A stretch of DNA of 64,000 nt from CAVTQY01 sp963736975 (GCA_963736975.1 CAVTQY010000001.1:1240001-1304000), one strand, 5' to 3'. Shown: positions 17,309-26,290, numbered from the stretch's first letter. Numbers and translations are program-made. The notes: a model not told the origin generated them from the letters alone.

Positions 17309-18409
17309 TCAGGGGGGCGGCAGGCGCGATCGTACCCATTCGTGAACGGCGTGCGCCAGTTCGTCGCGCCAGGATAGCCGCCCCGGTCGGAACAACACGG
17401 AGGAAACGCCGTGCTGCTGGCGCTCCAGTATGCCGACATCCTCCTCCGCAACGCGGCGCCAGCGATCATAATAGAGCGCCGCGTGATCGGCGAACTGGGG
17501 TAGCGCCGCGGTGCCCTTTGGAAAGCAGCCGCCAAGCGACAGCATCGTGCGGTCCGGCGCAACCGGCCGCATCGCCAGCCACCACATGCAGTCCTGAGCG
17601 CAGGCAAGCTGGCTGGTCGGCAGGATCATGGTGAAGTAGGTGCCGCGTTTCGCCTGCTGGCTCAGGCCGGCGATCAGGGGAAAAGGCGGCTTGTTGGTCA
17701 GCACGGCGACGCTCGTGTCGCTCAGCACCTGTAGGCAGAGCCAATCTCCGTGGGTCGGGATGACGGCCTCGCGCTGGGCACCGACCGTGGCGGCGTGGAC
17801 GGTGCCGGTGTGGTAGGCTTCGAGCGCATTCTCGACCAGCATTTTCCAGTTACAGCGGCATTCGATCTCGTGCCGCCACGTGCAGAGCATTTCCGAAAAC
17901 CGGTAGCACCCGAGCACCTGCGGCAGGTCCCCTAGATGCTCGAGCAGCGGGGCGGCGCACGGATCGAAGTTCAGGAATACCAACCCGTCCCATTCCTCCA
18001 GGCGGATCGGCGTCAGCCGGTGCGCGTCTCTGTCGAAATCAGGCGTCTGCTCCATCGCCGGCGCGGCCAGAAGCGAGCCGTCCAGACGGTAGGCCCAGGC
18101 GTGATAGGGGCATCGGATCGCGCGAGCACGCCCGCTGCCGCTGAGCAACAGCGAGCCGCGATGGCGACAACAATTCGCGAAAGCGCGGAGCGTCCCATCC
18201 TGGTCGCGGACGAGAATTGCCGGACCGCCGACCGTTTCGATCGCACGGTAGTCGCCCGGCGCCGGCACCTCGCTGGCCAAACCAACAAAGAACCAGTTCC
18301 GCAGATGGATATGCTCGATCTCGGCGCGAAACACAGCGGCCGAAGTATAGAAATCGCCCGGCAACGCGGTCGCGCGGAGTACCGACTCCGCGGCGCCTCG
18401 CGCACTCAA
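17309..18409 (-). CDS. Rieske ring-hydroxylating oxygenase, alpha subunit
   Basis: 366 residues. The Rieske [2Fe-2S] domain near 75-105 has CRHRG and CPYHAW. The catalytic domain has NALEAYHTGTVH, the Asn/Glu-x-Tyr-His-x4-His iron site, and a later EEDVGILERQQHG with the third, acidic ligand. Such subunits hydroxylate or demethylate aromatic or quaternary-ammonium substrates and need a separate reductase, which is not nearby. The start is a TTG whose last bases overlap the TGA of the RND pump gene (TTGA), so translation is coupled to the pump. The substrate is unknown. Confidence 0.87.
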   Translation of the reverse strand: MSARGAAESVLRATALPGDFYTSAAVFRAEIEHIHLRNWFFVGLASEVPAPGDYRAIETVGGPAILVRDQDGTLRAFANCCRHRGSLLLSGSGRARAIRCPYHAWAYRLDGSLLAAPAMEQTPDFDRDAHRLTPIRLEEWDGLVFLNFDPCAAPLLEHLGDLPQVLGCYRFSEMLCTWRHEIECRCNWKMLVENALEAYHTGTVHAATVGAQREAVIPTHGDWLCLQVLSDTSVAVLTNKPPFPLIAGLSQQAKRGTYFTMILPTSQLACAQDCMWWLAMRPVAPDRTMLSLGGCFPKGTAALPQFADHAALYYDRWRRVAEEDVGILERQQHGVSSVLFRPGRLSWRDELAHAVHEWVRSRLPPP

Positions 18410-21400
18410 TCGCCGGTCGCCCCCAGCTTGGCCGCCAACACCGGTACGCGCTGCCGCTTCGGCGCCAGCCAGTGCTGCAGCCGATCCAGATAGAGATAAA
18501 TCACCGGAGTGGTGTACAGCGTGAGGACCTGCGAGAAAGCGAGCCCGCCAACCATCGCGTACCCTAACGGGCGGCGCAGCTCCGATCCGGCGCCCGTCCC
18601 CAACATGATCGGCAGGCCGGAGAGCATCGCTGCCATTGTCGTCATCAGGATCGGCCGGAACCGCAACAGGCAGGCCTGACGGATGGCTTCCAGCGGCGCC
18701 AACCCATCTCGCCGCTCCGCCGTGATGGCAAAATCAACCATCATGATGCCGTTCTTCTTCACGATGCCGATCAACAGAATAATACCAATCAGCGCGATCA
18801 CGGAAAGCTCGGTCCTTGCCAACAGCAACGTCAGCAGGGCGCCCACGCCGGCAGACGGCAGCGTGGAAAGAATGGTCAGGGGCAGGATGTAGCTTTCGTA
18901 GAGAATGCCGAGAATGATGTACACACTGATCAACGCCGCGGCGATCAGGTAGGGCTGCCCCGCCAGCGATGCCTGGAAGGCCTGTGCGGTGCCTTGGAAG
19001 CTGCCCTGTACGGTATCGGGTAATCCCATCTTGACCATGGCGGCGTTGACCGCCTCCACGGCCTCCCCGAGCGCCACGCCGGGCGCGAGATTGAAAGAGA
19101 TGGTCACCGCCGGGAACTGGCTCTGATGCGAGATGGACAGTGGTTGCACCGGCTTGATTGTCCAGCTCACGAAAGTCGAGAGCGGCACCGTCGCCCCGTT
19201 GGCGGCACGCACGTAGAGTTTTGACAGAGTCGCCGGATCTCCCAACTGCGCCGGGGTCACTTCCAGGATGACGTGGTAGGAGCCGATCTGGGTGAAGTAC
19301 TGCGTCACCTGACGTTGGCCGAACGCGTCATAGAGAACGTCGTCGATCTGCTGCGGCTGAATGCCGAACCGCGCCGCCATGTCGCGATTGATTGTCAGCG
19401 TGGCCGTGGTGCCCGACATCTCCTGGTCCGTGGTCACGTCCTTCAGTTGCGGCAGTTCACGAAGCCGGTCCAGTACTTTCGGCGCCCAGCCATACAGCTC
19501 GCCGAGATTCGGGTCCTGCAGCGTATACTGGTATTCGGTCTTCGAAAGCCGGCCTCCGACACGGATATCCTGCGCTGCCTGCAGGAACAGGGCGCCGCCC
19601 ACCACTTTTGCCAGTTTCGGCCGCAACCGGTTGATATAATCCTGTGCCGAGCCGCCGACGCGCTGGTCCCAGGGCTTCAGGCTGATGAAGATGCGCCCGT
19701 TATTGGCGGCCTGGCCGGCGATGCCGCCGCCAATCGAGGATGAATAACCGGCGGTATCCGGATCAGCCGCGACGATCGCATTCACCTGCTTCTGGATGCG
19801 CGCCATCTCCTGGAAAGAAACATCCTGGCCCGCTTCGGTGATGCCGATGACCGCCCCGGTATCCTGCGGGGGGAAGAAGCCTTTTGGAATGTAGACGTAC
19901 AGCACGACGGTGGTGGTGACCGTGGTCAGAAACACCAGCAGCATGATGAACTGGTGCCGCAGCGCCACCTCGAGCGTGCGCCGGTAAAAGCTGGCCAGGC
20001 CGACAAAGAACCGCTCCATCGCGCGATACGCCAGCCCGTGCCGGCCGGCGTCGTGATGCAGGAACCGGGAGCACATCATCGGCGTCAGCGTGAGCGACAC
20101 GAAGGCGGACACCATCACCGCCGAAGTGACGGTGATCGCAAACTCGCGGAACAACCGTCCCACGATGCCGCCCATCAGCAGCAGCGGGAGAAACACGGCG
20201 ATCAGCGAAAAACTGATCGAGATGATGGTGAAGCCGATCTCGCCGGAGCCTTTCAGCGCCGCCTCCATCGGTTTCATGCCCTCTTCGAGGTGACGAAAGA
20301 TGTTCTCCAGCATCACGATGGCATCGTCGATCACGAAGCCGATCGAGATGGTCAGCGCCATCAGCGAGAGGTTATCCAGGCTGAAGCCGAGAAGGTACAT
20401 CACGCCGAAGGTGCAGATCAGCGCCACTGGCACCGTGATCGCCGGAATGATGGTCGCCCACAGGTTTCGCAGGAAGAGGAAGATCACCATAACCACGAGG
20501 CAGGCCGACAGCAGGAGCGTGAACTCCACCTCGTTGACCGAGGCACGGATGGTGAGCGTCCGGTCCATGATGGTGGTCACGTGCACGGACGGCGGCAGCG
20601 ACGCTTCGAGGCGCGGCAGCAACGCCTTGATGTGCTCGACCGTGCTGATAACGTTGGCGCCCGGTTGCTTGAACACCAACAGCACGAGCCCGCGCACGCC
20701 GTTCTGCCAGGCCGCCATCTCGCGGTTCTCGGGTCCGTCCACGGCACGCCCGATATCGCGGACCCGGATCGCCGCGCCCTTGCGATACGCCAGCACCACG
20801 TCGTTCAACGGCCCCGCGGTGATGATCTGGTCGTTCGCGTAGATCGCATAGGAACGCCGCGCACCGTCGATGCTGCCCTTGGGCGAGTCGACGGTGGCGT
20901 TCACCAGCATGTTGCGAACGTCTTCCAGCGTCAGCCCCATCGAGGCGAGCTTGGCCGGATCGACCTCCACCCGGATGGCAGGCTTCTGCTGTCCCCCGAC
21001 CAGCACCTGGGAGACGCCGGTCACCTGCGATATCTGCTGCGACAGGACGGTTTCGGCGAAATCGTCCACCCTGGTGAGCGGCAGTGCCTTCGAGTTCACT
21101 GCCAGGATCAGGATCGGCGCATCCGACGGATTGGCCTTCCAATAACTGGGCGGGCTCGGCAGGTTCTTCGGCAGGCTGCCGGAGGCGGCGTTGATTGCGG
21201 CCTGCACGTCGCCGGATGCGGCATCGATATTGCGGTCGAGATCGAACTGCACAACGATCTGGGTCACGCCGAGCACGCTCACGGAGGTGAGCTGAGACAC
21301 GCCCGGGATCTGCGCGAGCTGCGTCTCCAGCGGCTGCGCCACCGTGCTCGCCATGGTTTCCGGACTGCCGCCGGGGAATTTGCCTTGCACGACAATAGTG

Positions 21401-21528
21401 GGGAAATCGACGCGCGGCAGCGGGGCCACGGGAAGGAACGGGAAAGCGGCAAGCCCGGCCAACACCAGCGCCGCCATAACCAACGAGGTGGCGATCGGCC
21501 GACGAATGAACGGGGCGGAGATGTTCAT
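18406..21528 (-). CDS. RND-family efflux pump permease (MdtB/MdtC-like)
   Basis: 1040 residues, the normal length for HAE-1 family inner-membrane pumps. It starts MNISAPFIRRPIATSLVMAA and carries twelve membrane segments with two large periplasmic loops. The proton-relay acids are seen in GFVIDDAIVMLENI of segment 4. The open frame continues upstream, but the ATG at 21528 overlaps the adaptor TGA by four bases (ATGA). Pump plus adaptor would need an outer-membrane channel, which is not encoded here. Likely exports drugs or small aromatic compounds. Confidence 0.92.
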   Translation of the reverse strand: MNISAPFIRRPIATSLVMAALVLAGLAAFPFLPVAPLPRVDFPTIVVQGKFPGGSPETMASTVAQPLETQLAQIPGVSQLTSVSVLGVTQIVVQFDLDRNIDAASGDVQAAINAASGSLPKNLPSPPSYWKANPSDAPILILAVNSKALPLTRVDDFAETVLSQQISQVTGVSQVLVGGQQKPAIRVEVDPAKLASMGLTLEDVRNMLVNATVDSPKGSIDGARRSYAIYANDQIITAGPLNDVVLAYRKGAAIRVRDIGRAVDGPENREMAAWQNGVRGLVLLVFKQPGANVISTVEHIKALLPRLEASLPPSVHVTTIMDRTLTIRASVNEVEFTLLLSACLVVMVIFLFLRNLWATIIPAITVPVALICTFGVMYLLGFSLDNLSLMALTISIGFVIDDAIVMLENIFRHLEEGMKPMEAALKGSGEIGFTIISISFSLIAVFLPLLLMGGIVGRLFREFAITVTSAVMVSAFVSLTLTPMMCSRFLHHDAGRHGLAYRAMERFFVGLASFYRRTLEVALRHQFIMLLVFLTTVTTTVVLYVYIPKGFFPPQDTGAVIGITEAGQDVSFQEMARIQKQVNAIVAADPDTAGYSSSIGGGIAGQAANNGRIFISLKPWDQRVGGSAQDYINRLRPKLAKVVGGALFLQAAQDIRVGGRLSKTEYQYTLQDPNLGELYGWAPKVLDRLRELPQLKDVTTDQEMSGTTATLTINRDMAARFGIQPQQIDDVLYDAFGQRQVTQYFTQIGSYHVILEVTPAQLGDPATLSKLYVRAANGATVPLSTFVSWTIKPVQPLSISHQSQFPAVTISFNLAPGVALGEAVEAVNAAMVKMGLPDTVQGSFQGTAQAFQASLAGQPYLIAAALISVYIILGILYESYILPLTILSTLPSAGVGALLTLLLARTELSVIALIGIILLIGIVKKNGIMMVDFAITAERRDGLAPLEAIRQACLLRFRPILMTTMAAMLSGLPIMLGTGAGSELRRPLGYAMVGGLAFSQVLTLYTTPVIYLYLDRLQHWLAPKRQRVPVLAAKLGATGD

Positions 21529-22658
21529 GCTTGCGGCTGCTCCACCGCGACCCGCGTACCATTGTCCAGCCGGGACTGTCCCCGCAGCACGACCTGTTGC
21601 CCGGATTGCAGACCCTTCGAGATCACCGCCACATCGCCATACGTCTCGCTTTCCACCGCTTGGCGCTCCACGGTGGAATCGGGCTTGATCACATAGACGT
21701 AGAGCCCCGCCGGACCGTTCTGCACAGCCTCGGCCGGTACGGTCAGCGCGTGCGTGTCTGTGCCCACCAACAACCGGGCATCGACATACTGGCCCGGCCA
21801 CAGCGTGTTGCGTGTGTTCGGGAAGCGCGCCTTCAGCTTGATCGTGCCGGTCGATGCATCGATCGCGTTGTCCGGGGTCAACAGAACGCCTTGATCGAGC
21901 TCGGTCTTGTCGTCCCCGGATAGCGCCGTGACGTGCAGCTCATGCTGGGCCATCGCCTGCACGATGCGCGGCAGATCCTGTTGCGGCAGTGTGAACACCA
22001 CCGCGATCGGCTGGTCCTGGGTAATCGACAGAATGCCGGTGGTATCGCTCGCATGCACGATGTTGCCCGGGTCCACCTGACGCAGCCCGACGCGGCCGGG
22101 GATCGGTGACGTTATGTAGCAATAGGAGAGGTTGACCTGCGCTGCCTCGACCGCGGCCTGATCGCCGGCGATCTGAGCCGTAAACTGGTCAACCTGAGCC
22201 TGCTGGGTGTCGTAGGTCTGGCGGGAAGCGAAGTCCTGCTTGATCAGCGACCCGGTGCGCGCGAGGTCGCGCTTGGTGTTCGCAAGCTGCGCCTCGTCCT
22301 GCTGCTTTTTCGCCATCGCCTGGTCGAGCGCGGCCTGATAGGGCCGCGGGTCGATAACGGCGACAAGCTGTCCCGGTTTGACAATCTGGCCTTCATCGAC
22401 CGGCACCTGCATCAGCGTGCCATCCACGCGAGCGCGGATCAGCACGGAGTTGAACGCCTGCACGGTGCCGAGACCGTTCACCGTGATCGGAACGTCCTTT
22501 ACCGCGGCGCGCGTTGCGGTCACCGGAATCGCGACGGGGGGCGGCGCCGGTTGCTGGGCCCGCGGCTGGCTGATTGTTGCCGAAGCGGCAAATAGCGCGG
22601 CCACGGCGACGAGGGTCAGATACGAAATCACCCGCGCGGCTTTCGCGCCCAGCGCCAT
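21525..22658 (-). CDS. RND efflux adaptor (membrane fusion protein, MdtA-like)
   Basis: 377 residues: one N-terminal membrane anchor (VISYLTLVAVAALFAASA), a barrel-sandwich part VLIRARVDGTLMQVPVDEGQ, a coiled-coil hairpin rich in Gln/Ala from about 120 to 190, then the beta-barrel. This matches adaptors that link RND pumps to an outer-membrane channel. The open frame extends upstream; the ATG at 22658 with GAGTGAAG before it and the hydrophobic anchor directly after is the best start. First gene of the adaptor-pump-oxygenase operon. Confidence 0.9.
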   Translation of the reverse strand: MALGAKAARVISYLTLVAVAALFAASATISQPRAQQPAPPPVAIPVTATRAAVKDVPITVNGLGTVQAFNSVLIRARVDGTLMQVPVDEGQIVKPGQLVAVIDPRPYQAALDQAMAKKQQDEAQLANTKRDLARTGSLIKQDFASRQTYDTQQAQVDQFTAQIAGDQAAVEAAQVNLSYCYITSPIPGRVGLRQVDPGNIVHASDTTGILSITQDQPIAVVFTLPQQDLPRIVQAMAQHELHVTALSGDDKTELDQGVLLTPDNAIDASTGTIKLKARFPNTRNTLWPGQYVDARLLVGTDTHALTVPAEAVQNGPAGLYVYVIKPDSTVERQAVESETYGDVAVISKGLQSGQQVVLRGQSRLDNGTRVAVEQPQA

Positions 22659-22719
22659 CTTCACTCGCCCAGGCCTTCCCTGCGTGGAGCCCAACGTCAA
22701 CCGGTCGTTAATCCGTAAG

Positions 22720-22745
22720 CCCGCCATTTTCCAGGAAATGGCGGG
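22720..22745 (-). other. Ten-base-pair hairpin upstream of the efflux operon
   Basis: CCCGCCATTT and AAATGGCGGG form a perfect ten-pair stem with a six-base loop. It lies between the stop of the ThDP enzyme beta gene and the adaptor start, both read on the minus strand. There is no T-run after it, so it may be a weak terminator, a leader structure of the efflux mRNA, or an operator. Confidence 0.4.
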
Positions 22746-22812
22746 GGGACGCCAGCCCGAAATGACCCGATCAGCTAGGAACCGGCAAGCGGCGTTACAA
22801 AGCGTAACACAA

Positions 22813-23388
22813 CTAAAGGTCAGCAATGCCGAGGGCACGGCGGAACCGGTCGGCCAGATAGGCCCCGTTGCGCGCCGGCAGCACGCGTTCCGGCTCGTCC
22901 GGCGAAATCCGGACTACCGCGAATAACGGCTCGGCCCGCAGGCGAGGACGCAGGGTCTCGACCGCCTCCATGCTGGCGGCGCTCGCCGTGGCTTGCCAAC
23001 CGCACGCAGCCGCAACCGCGGCAAGGTCGGTGCCGTGTGCGGTATGGCTCGCCTGCGCGCCCGTTTCCCCATATTGGGCATTGTCCAGCACGGCGATTGC
23101 GAGGTTCGGCACGCCGGCAGCGGCGATCGTAGCGAGCGAGCCCATCCCCATCAGCATCTCACCGTCGCCGGTGAGCACCAGCACGCGGCGCCTGGGCTGC
23201 GCGAGCGCGAGCCCGAGGCCGATCATCGCCGCTCCGCCCATCGCGCCCCAGAGATAAAAGTTGAGCGGCCGGTCGCCCGCTGCCGCGGCATCGTAGGTGG
23301 GAGCGCCCAGGCCGGTGACTACCAGGAGATTGCCGGGATCACGCAGCAGCGCAGCGGCAACCGCGCGCCTGTCGAGGCCGGGACTCAT
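22813..23388 (-). CDS. ThDP-dependent decarboxylase, beta (ThDP-binding) subunit
   Basis: 191 residues. It holds the thiamin-diphosphate binding motif GDGEMLMGMGSLATIAAAG ending in LDNAQYGETG, i.e. the GDG...N pattern. Together with the next gene it forms a split enzyme like ComDE sulfopyruvate decarboxylase or phosphonopyruvate decarboxylase, which remove CO2 from a 2-oxo acid. Start ATG overlaps the alpha-subunit stop by four bases (ATGA), so the pair is coupled. The exact 2-oxo acid is unknown. Confidence 0.82.
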   Translation of the reverse strand: MSPGLDRRAVAAALLRDPGNLLVVTGLGAPTYDAAAAGDRPLNFYLWGAMGGAAMIGLGLALAQPRRRVLVLTGDGEMLMGMGSLATIAAAGVPNLAIAVLDNAQYGETGAQASHTAHGTDLAAVAAACGWQATASAASMEAVETLRPRLRAEPLFAVVRISPDEPERVLPARNGAYLADRFRRALGIADL

Positions 23389-23903
23389 TTCACGAACACC
23401 TTGGTTCCGATAAGCCGCTGTGACAACAGCACGGCGACCGGCACCGCGCTGTCGAAGGCTAAGGCGGCGGCGGCGGCGACGGTCTCGGCAGCTTCCTCAG
23501 GGCGATCGGCGCGATAAACATGCACGCCGGCCGCGGCCAGCACGGACGGTGTGGCGGCGCCCATCGGCACCTGCCAGGGATTGAACTCCCCCCACTCGCC
23601 CCGCATCGTGACAAGCGTCAGGAAAGGCATGCGGCAGCTCGCCGGCAAAGACAGCATGTTGACGCAGTTGCCGACGCCCGAGGACTGCATCAGCAACGCC
23701 GCGCGCTGTCCGCCCAGCCAGGCACCGGCGGCGAGCGCGATCCCCTCTTCCTCGGTGGTCAGCACCACCGCGCGCATGGCGGGATCCGCATGCGCGGTGG
23801 TGATCAGGTGCGCGTGCCCGGCATCTGGGACGTAACCAATCTGACTGATGCTGGCGGCCTTCAGGGCGGCATAGACCGCCTGTTGCCAGGTGGGGTCCGA
23901 CAT
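23385..23903 (-). CDS. ThDP-dependent decarboxylase, alpha (pyrimidine-domain) subunit
   Basis: 172 residues matching the N-terminal PYR domain of ThDP enzymes. VVLTTEEEGIALAAGAWLGG carries the catalytic Glu that activates the cofactor, and MQSSGVGNCVNML is the following conserved strand. It pairs with the beta subunit directly downstream (ATGA overlap) to make a ComDE-like two-chain decarboxylase. A glutathione transferase gene ends 8 bases upstream on the same strand, so the three genes are probably one transcript. Confidence 0.82.
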   Translation of the reverse strand: MSDPTWQQAVYAALKAASISQIGYVPDAGHAHLITTAHADPAMRAVVLTTEEEGIALAAGAWLGGQRAALLMQSSGVGNCVNMLSLPASCRMPFLTLVTMRGEWGEFNPWQVPMGAATPSVLAAAGVHVYRADRPEEAAETVAAAAALAFDSAVPVAVLLSQRLIGTKVFVK

Positions 23904-23911
23904 GATGCGGG

Positions 23912-24622
23912 TCAGGCTGCCGCATAGGCCCCGCGGCCGAACAGCCGGTCGAGATTCTCGGGTTTCGCCTTGTCGTAGGGGGTGGTTTCACCGCGTACCT
24001 TATCCACTGCGGCTAGCGCACGCTGCACGGCCGGGCGGGCGGCGATAGTCTCGACCCAGCGCAGCACATTGGAGAATTTCCGGTGCGTGTCCCCGAGCAG
24101 CATCTCCCCGTTCCGTAGCCAGGGGAAAGCGGCGACATCGGCAATGCTGTAATCGTCGCCGCCGACCCAGGGCCGGGCAGCGAGCCGCTGGTCGTAAGCT
24201 TCGAACAAGCGTTGCACTTGCGTGAAATAGCGCGACAATCGGTACTCATTCCCCGATGAAGCAAAGCGTTTGAAGTGCACGAGCTGGCCGGACATCGGGC
24301 CGATATTCGTCATCTGCACCATCATCCACTGGATCGCTTCGCAGCGCGCGGCGGGATCGGCCGGCAGCAGGCGGCCCGTCTTCTCGACGAGGTAAAGCAG
24401 GATAGCGCCGGACTCGAAGACCGTAATGGGTTTGCCACCGGGACCCGTCGGATCAGTGATCACCGGTACTTTCGCCAGTGGGTTGAGGCGAAGAAATTCC
24501 GCGTCGAACTGCTGTCCGGAGAAAACATCCACCGGGCGGACGACGTATGGGAGATCAAGTTCCTCGAGCGCGATATAGACTTTGACAACGTTCGGGCTGC
24601 CCATACCATAGAGCGTGATCAT
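23912..24622 (-). CDS. Glutathione S-transferase family protein
   Basis: 236 residues. The thioredoxin-like N-domain reads LYGMGSPNVVKVYIALEELDLPY with Asn in place of the usual catalytic Tyr/Ser region, then NPLAKVPVITD with the cis-Pro, and ESGAILLYLVEKTGRLLP for the glutathione site. The helical C-domain has YSIADVAAFPWL. This looks like the YfcG/YghU (Ure2p-like, Nu-class) group, which act as disulfide reductases. First gene of the operon with the ThDP enzyme. Confidence 0.87.
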   Translation of the reverse strand: MITLYGMGSPNVVKVYIALEELDLPYVVRPVDVFSGQQFDAEFLRLNPLAKVPVITDPTGPGGKPITVFESGAILLYLVEKTGRLLPADPAARCEAIQWMMVQMTNIGPMSGQLVHFKRFASSGNEYRLSRYFTQVQRLFEAYDQRLAARPWVGGDDYSIADVAAFPWLRNGEMLLGDTHRKFSNVLRWVETIAARPAVQRALAAVDKVRGETTPYDKAKPENLDRLFGRGAYAAA

Positions 24623-24743
24623 GGCAGTGTCCCTCTAGCGGTTTTTTTGGATCATTCGCTCCAGAATTGTAGCGGCACCGCTCGGAGAGTCAACCATGCG
24701 GCATTCCTGAAGCGCAGAGCTGTACCCCGATTGACGCAACCTC

Positions 24744-24771
24744 GCATTTTGCAGCGGGCGTTCCAAAATGC
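24744..24771. promoter_or_regulatory. Candidate TetR operator
   Basis: GCATTTTG (24744-24751) and CAAAATGC (24764-24771) are perfect inverted repeats separated by 12 bases. The right arm covers the first possible ATG of the TetR gene (24768), and the site lies in the 145-base region between the divergent GST and TetR genes. This is a typical place for an autoregulatory TetR operator that also controls the divergent gene. Confidence 0.5.
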
Positions 24772-25403
24772 CGCGAATGGGCCGGCCGCGTGAATTCGAT
24801 GAAGCCGAAGCGCTGGATGCCGCGATGCAGTGTTTCTGGTCGCGCGGCTACGAGGCGACCTCGGTCCGTGACCTGGCGGATCGCATGGGGATCACCGGGG
24901 CGAGCCTTTACAATGCCTTCGGCGATAAACGCGCGCTTTTCCGTCGGGCGCTCGATCGCTATCTCGACCGCAGTGTGCGCGAGCGTATCGCCAGGCTGAG
25001 CGCGCTGCCGCCACGCACCGCAATCGGTACCTACTTCGAGGAAATTATCGCCCGCTCGCTGGCCGACCGCGAACGGCGCGGCTGCATGCTGGTGAACTGC
25101 GCCCTGGAACTGGCTTCGCACGACGTCACATTGCGGCGCGCCGTCACCGCCGAACTAGCAGAAATAGAGGGCTTCTTTCGCCGCACGATCGAGGCTGGAC
25201 AGGCAGGCGGCAGCATCGCGCGCACGCAGAACCCGGATGATTTGGCGCGGCATCTGCTGGGCGTGGTGTTGGGGCTTCGCGTGCTGGCTCGTACCCGACC
25301 GGACCGCGCGGTGCTGGAAGGTGTGGTGCGACCCGCCCTCGCACTGCTGAACGGTACACCCAAGGAAGGCCTGAGGCAGGAGGAGCAAGCATGGACACGT
25401 TGA
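24768..25403 (+). CDS. TetR/AcrR family transcriptional regulator
   Basis: 211 residues. The N-terminal helix-turn-helix is clear: FWSRGYEATSVRDLADRMGI followed by GASLYNAFGDKRALF. The C-terminal ligand domain is not recognisable as a specific class; RRGCMLVNCALEL is typical of the TetR_C group that includes regulators of stress and solvent response. The start could be 24768 or 24777 (MGRPREFD). Divergent from the GST operon and overlapping the next gene by 13 bases, so it probably controls one or both. Confidence 0.88.
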   Translation: MPRMGRPREFDEAEALDAAMQCFWSRGYEATSVRDLADRMGITGASLYNAFGDKRALFRRALDRYLDRSVRERIARLSALPPRTAIGTYFEEIIARSLADRERRGCMLVNCALELASHDVTLRRAVTAELAEIEGFFRRTIEAGQAGGSIARTQNPDDLARHLLGVVLGLRVLARTRPDRAVLEGVVRPALALLNGTPKEGLRQEEQAWTR

Positions 25404-26227
25404 TGGACACCGAGACGGTCGCCGGCGTCGAGGCGGATCTCCACTACCTGGCGGACATGGCGGAACGACCGCACAACTATGCTTACGACCCGCCGCCGGG
25501 CACGCCACGGAGCAACGCCGTATATGAGCCGCATCGCGTCTTGATCCGCAATGCCCGGCCGATCGTTGCGGATCTGAGCCTCGATCGCCAGGGCTTTGCC
25601 CTGGTGCGCCACGATAGCGTGGTGCGCGACTTCTACGATGAGGACGAGCTGCGCCGTGTGTATTATCCCGAAGCGGAACAGTTGGTTACAGCGGCCACCG
25701 GCGCCTCCCGCGTGGTGGTGTTCGATCACACCATCCGCCGCCGCATCTGGGGCGCAGAGGATCGCAGCGCCGGCACGCCGCGTCAGCCGGTGCCGCGCGT
25801 GCACAACGACTATACGGAGAACTCGGCGCCGCAGCGCGTGCGCGACCTGATGGGCGAGGAAGCAAACGCGCTGCTGGCCCGTCGGTTCGAGATCATCAAT
25901 GTGTGGCGGCCGATCCGCGGCCCGTTGCAGGATTCGCCGCTGGCCGTCGCGGATGCGCGCAGCGTCGATCCGGGCGATCTGGTGGTGTCGGACCTGATCT
26001 ATCGCGATCGGCGCGGCGAGACCTGCGCCGTGAAATTCAATCCGCGCCATCGGTGGTTCTATGCCCCCGAGATGCAGCCCGATGAGGCCTGGCTGCTGAA
26101 ATGCTTCGATTCCGCACGGGATGGCCGGGCACGGCTGTCGCCGCACACAGCCTTCGAGGACCCGACCGCGCCGGCAAACATGAACCCGCGCGAGAGCATC
26201 GAACTGCGTACCCTGGTCTTCCACTAA
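25391..26227 (+). CDS. CmcJ/NvfI-type oxidoreductase
   Basis: 278 residues. The family, named after the cephamycin methoxylation protein CmcJ and the fungal enzyme NvfI, is recognised by PVPRVHNDYTE, RRFEIINVWRPIRGPL and the tail MQPDEAWLLKCFDS...SPHTAFEDP. The H-x-D in VHNDY and the later His are probable non-heme iron ligands, consistent with an Fe(II)/2-oxoglutarate-like enzyme. Start ATG with AGGAGGAG just upstream, overlapping the TetR gene by 13 bases. Substrate unknown; the regulator beside it suggests inducible expression. Confidence 0.8.
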   Translation: MDTLMDTETVAGVEADLHYLADMAERPHNYAYDPPPGTPRSNAVYEPHRVLIRNARPIVADLSLDRQGFALVRHDSVVRDFYDEDELRRVYYPEAEQLVTAATGASRVVVFDHTIRRRIWGAEDRSAGTPRQPVPRVHNDYTENSAPQRVRDLMGEEANALLARRFEIINVWRPIRGPLQDSPLAVADARSVDPGDLVVSDLIYRDRRGETCAVKFNPRHRWFYAPEMQPDEAWLLKCFDSARDGRARLSPHTAFEDPTAPANMNPRESIELRTLVFH

Positions 26228-26239
26228 CTTCCAGATTGT

Positions 26240-26290
26240 CACCTCTCCACTTGCGGGAGAGGTCGGTTCGCGAAGCGAACCGGGTGAGGG
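26240..26290 (-). repeat. Palindromic two-hairpin repeat, copy B
   Basis: Reverse-orientation copy of the repeat at 233-303. It has the CCTCTCC...GGGAGAGG hairpin (imperfect on the left arm) next to a second perfect hairpin GGTTCGC-GAA-GCGAACC, and ends CGGGTGAGGG. It sits between the CmcJ-type gene and the acyl-CoA dehydrogenase gene. Confidence 0.9.

Noticed and set aside
24476..24484. CGGTAC in the GST gene as another frameshift
   Set aside because: Reading frame is continuous here (KVPVITD), so the motif alone does not mark an error.
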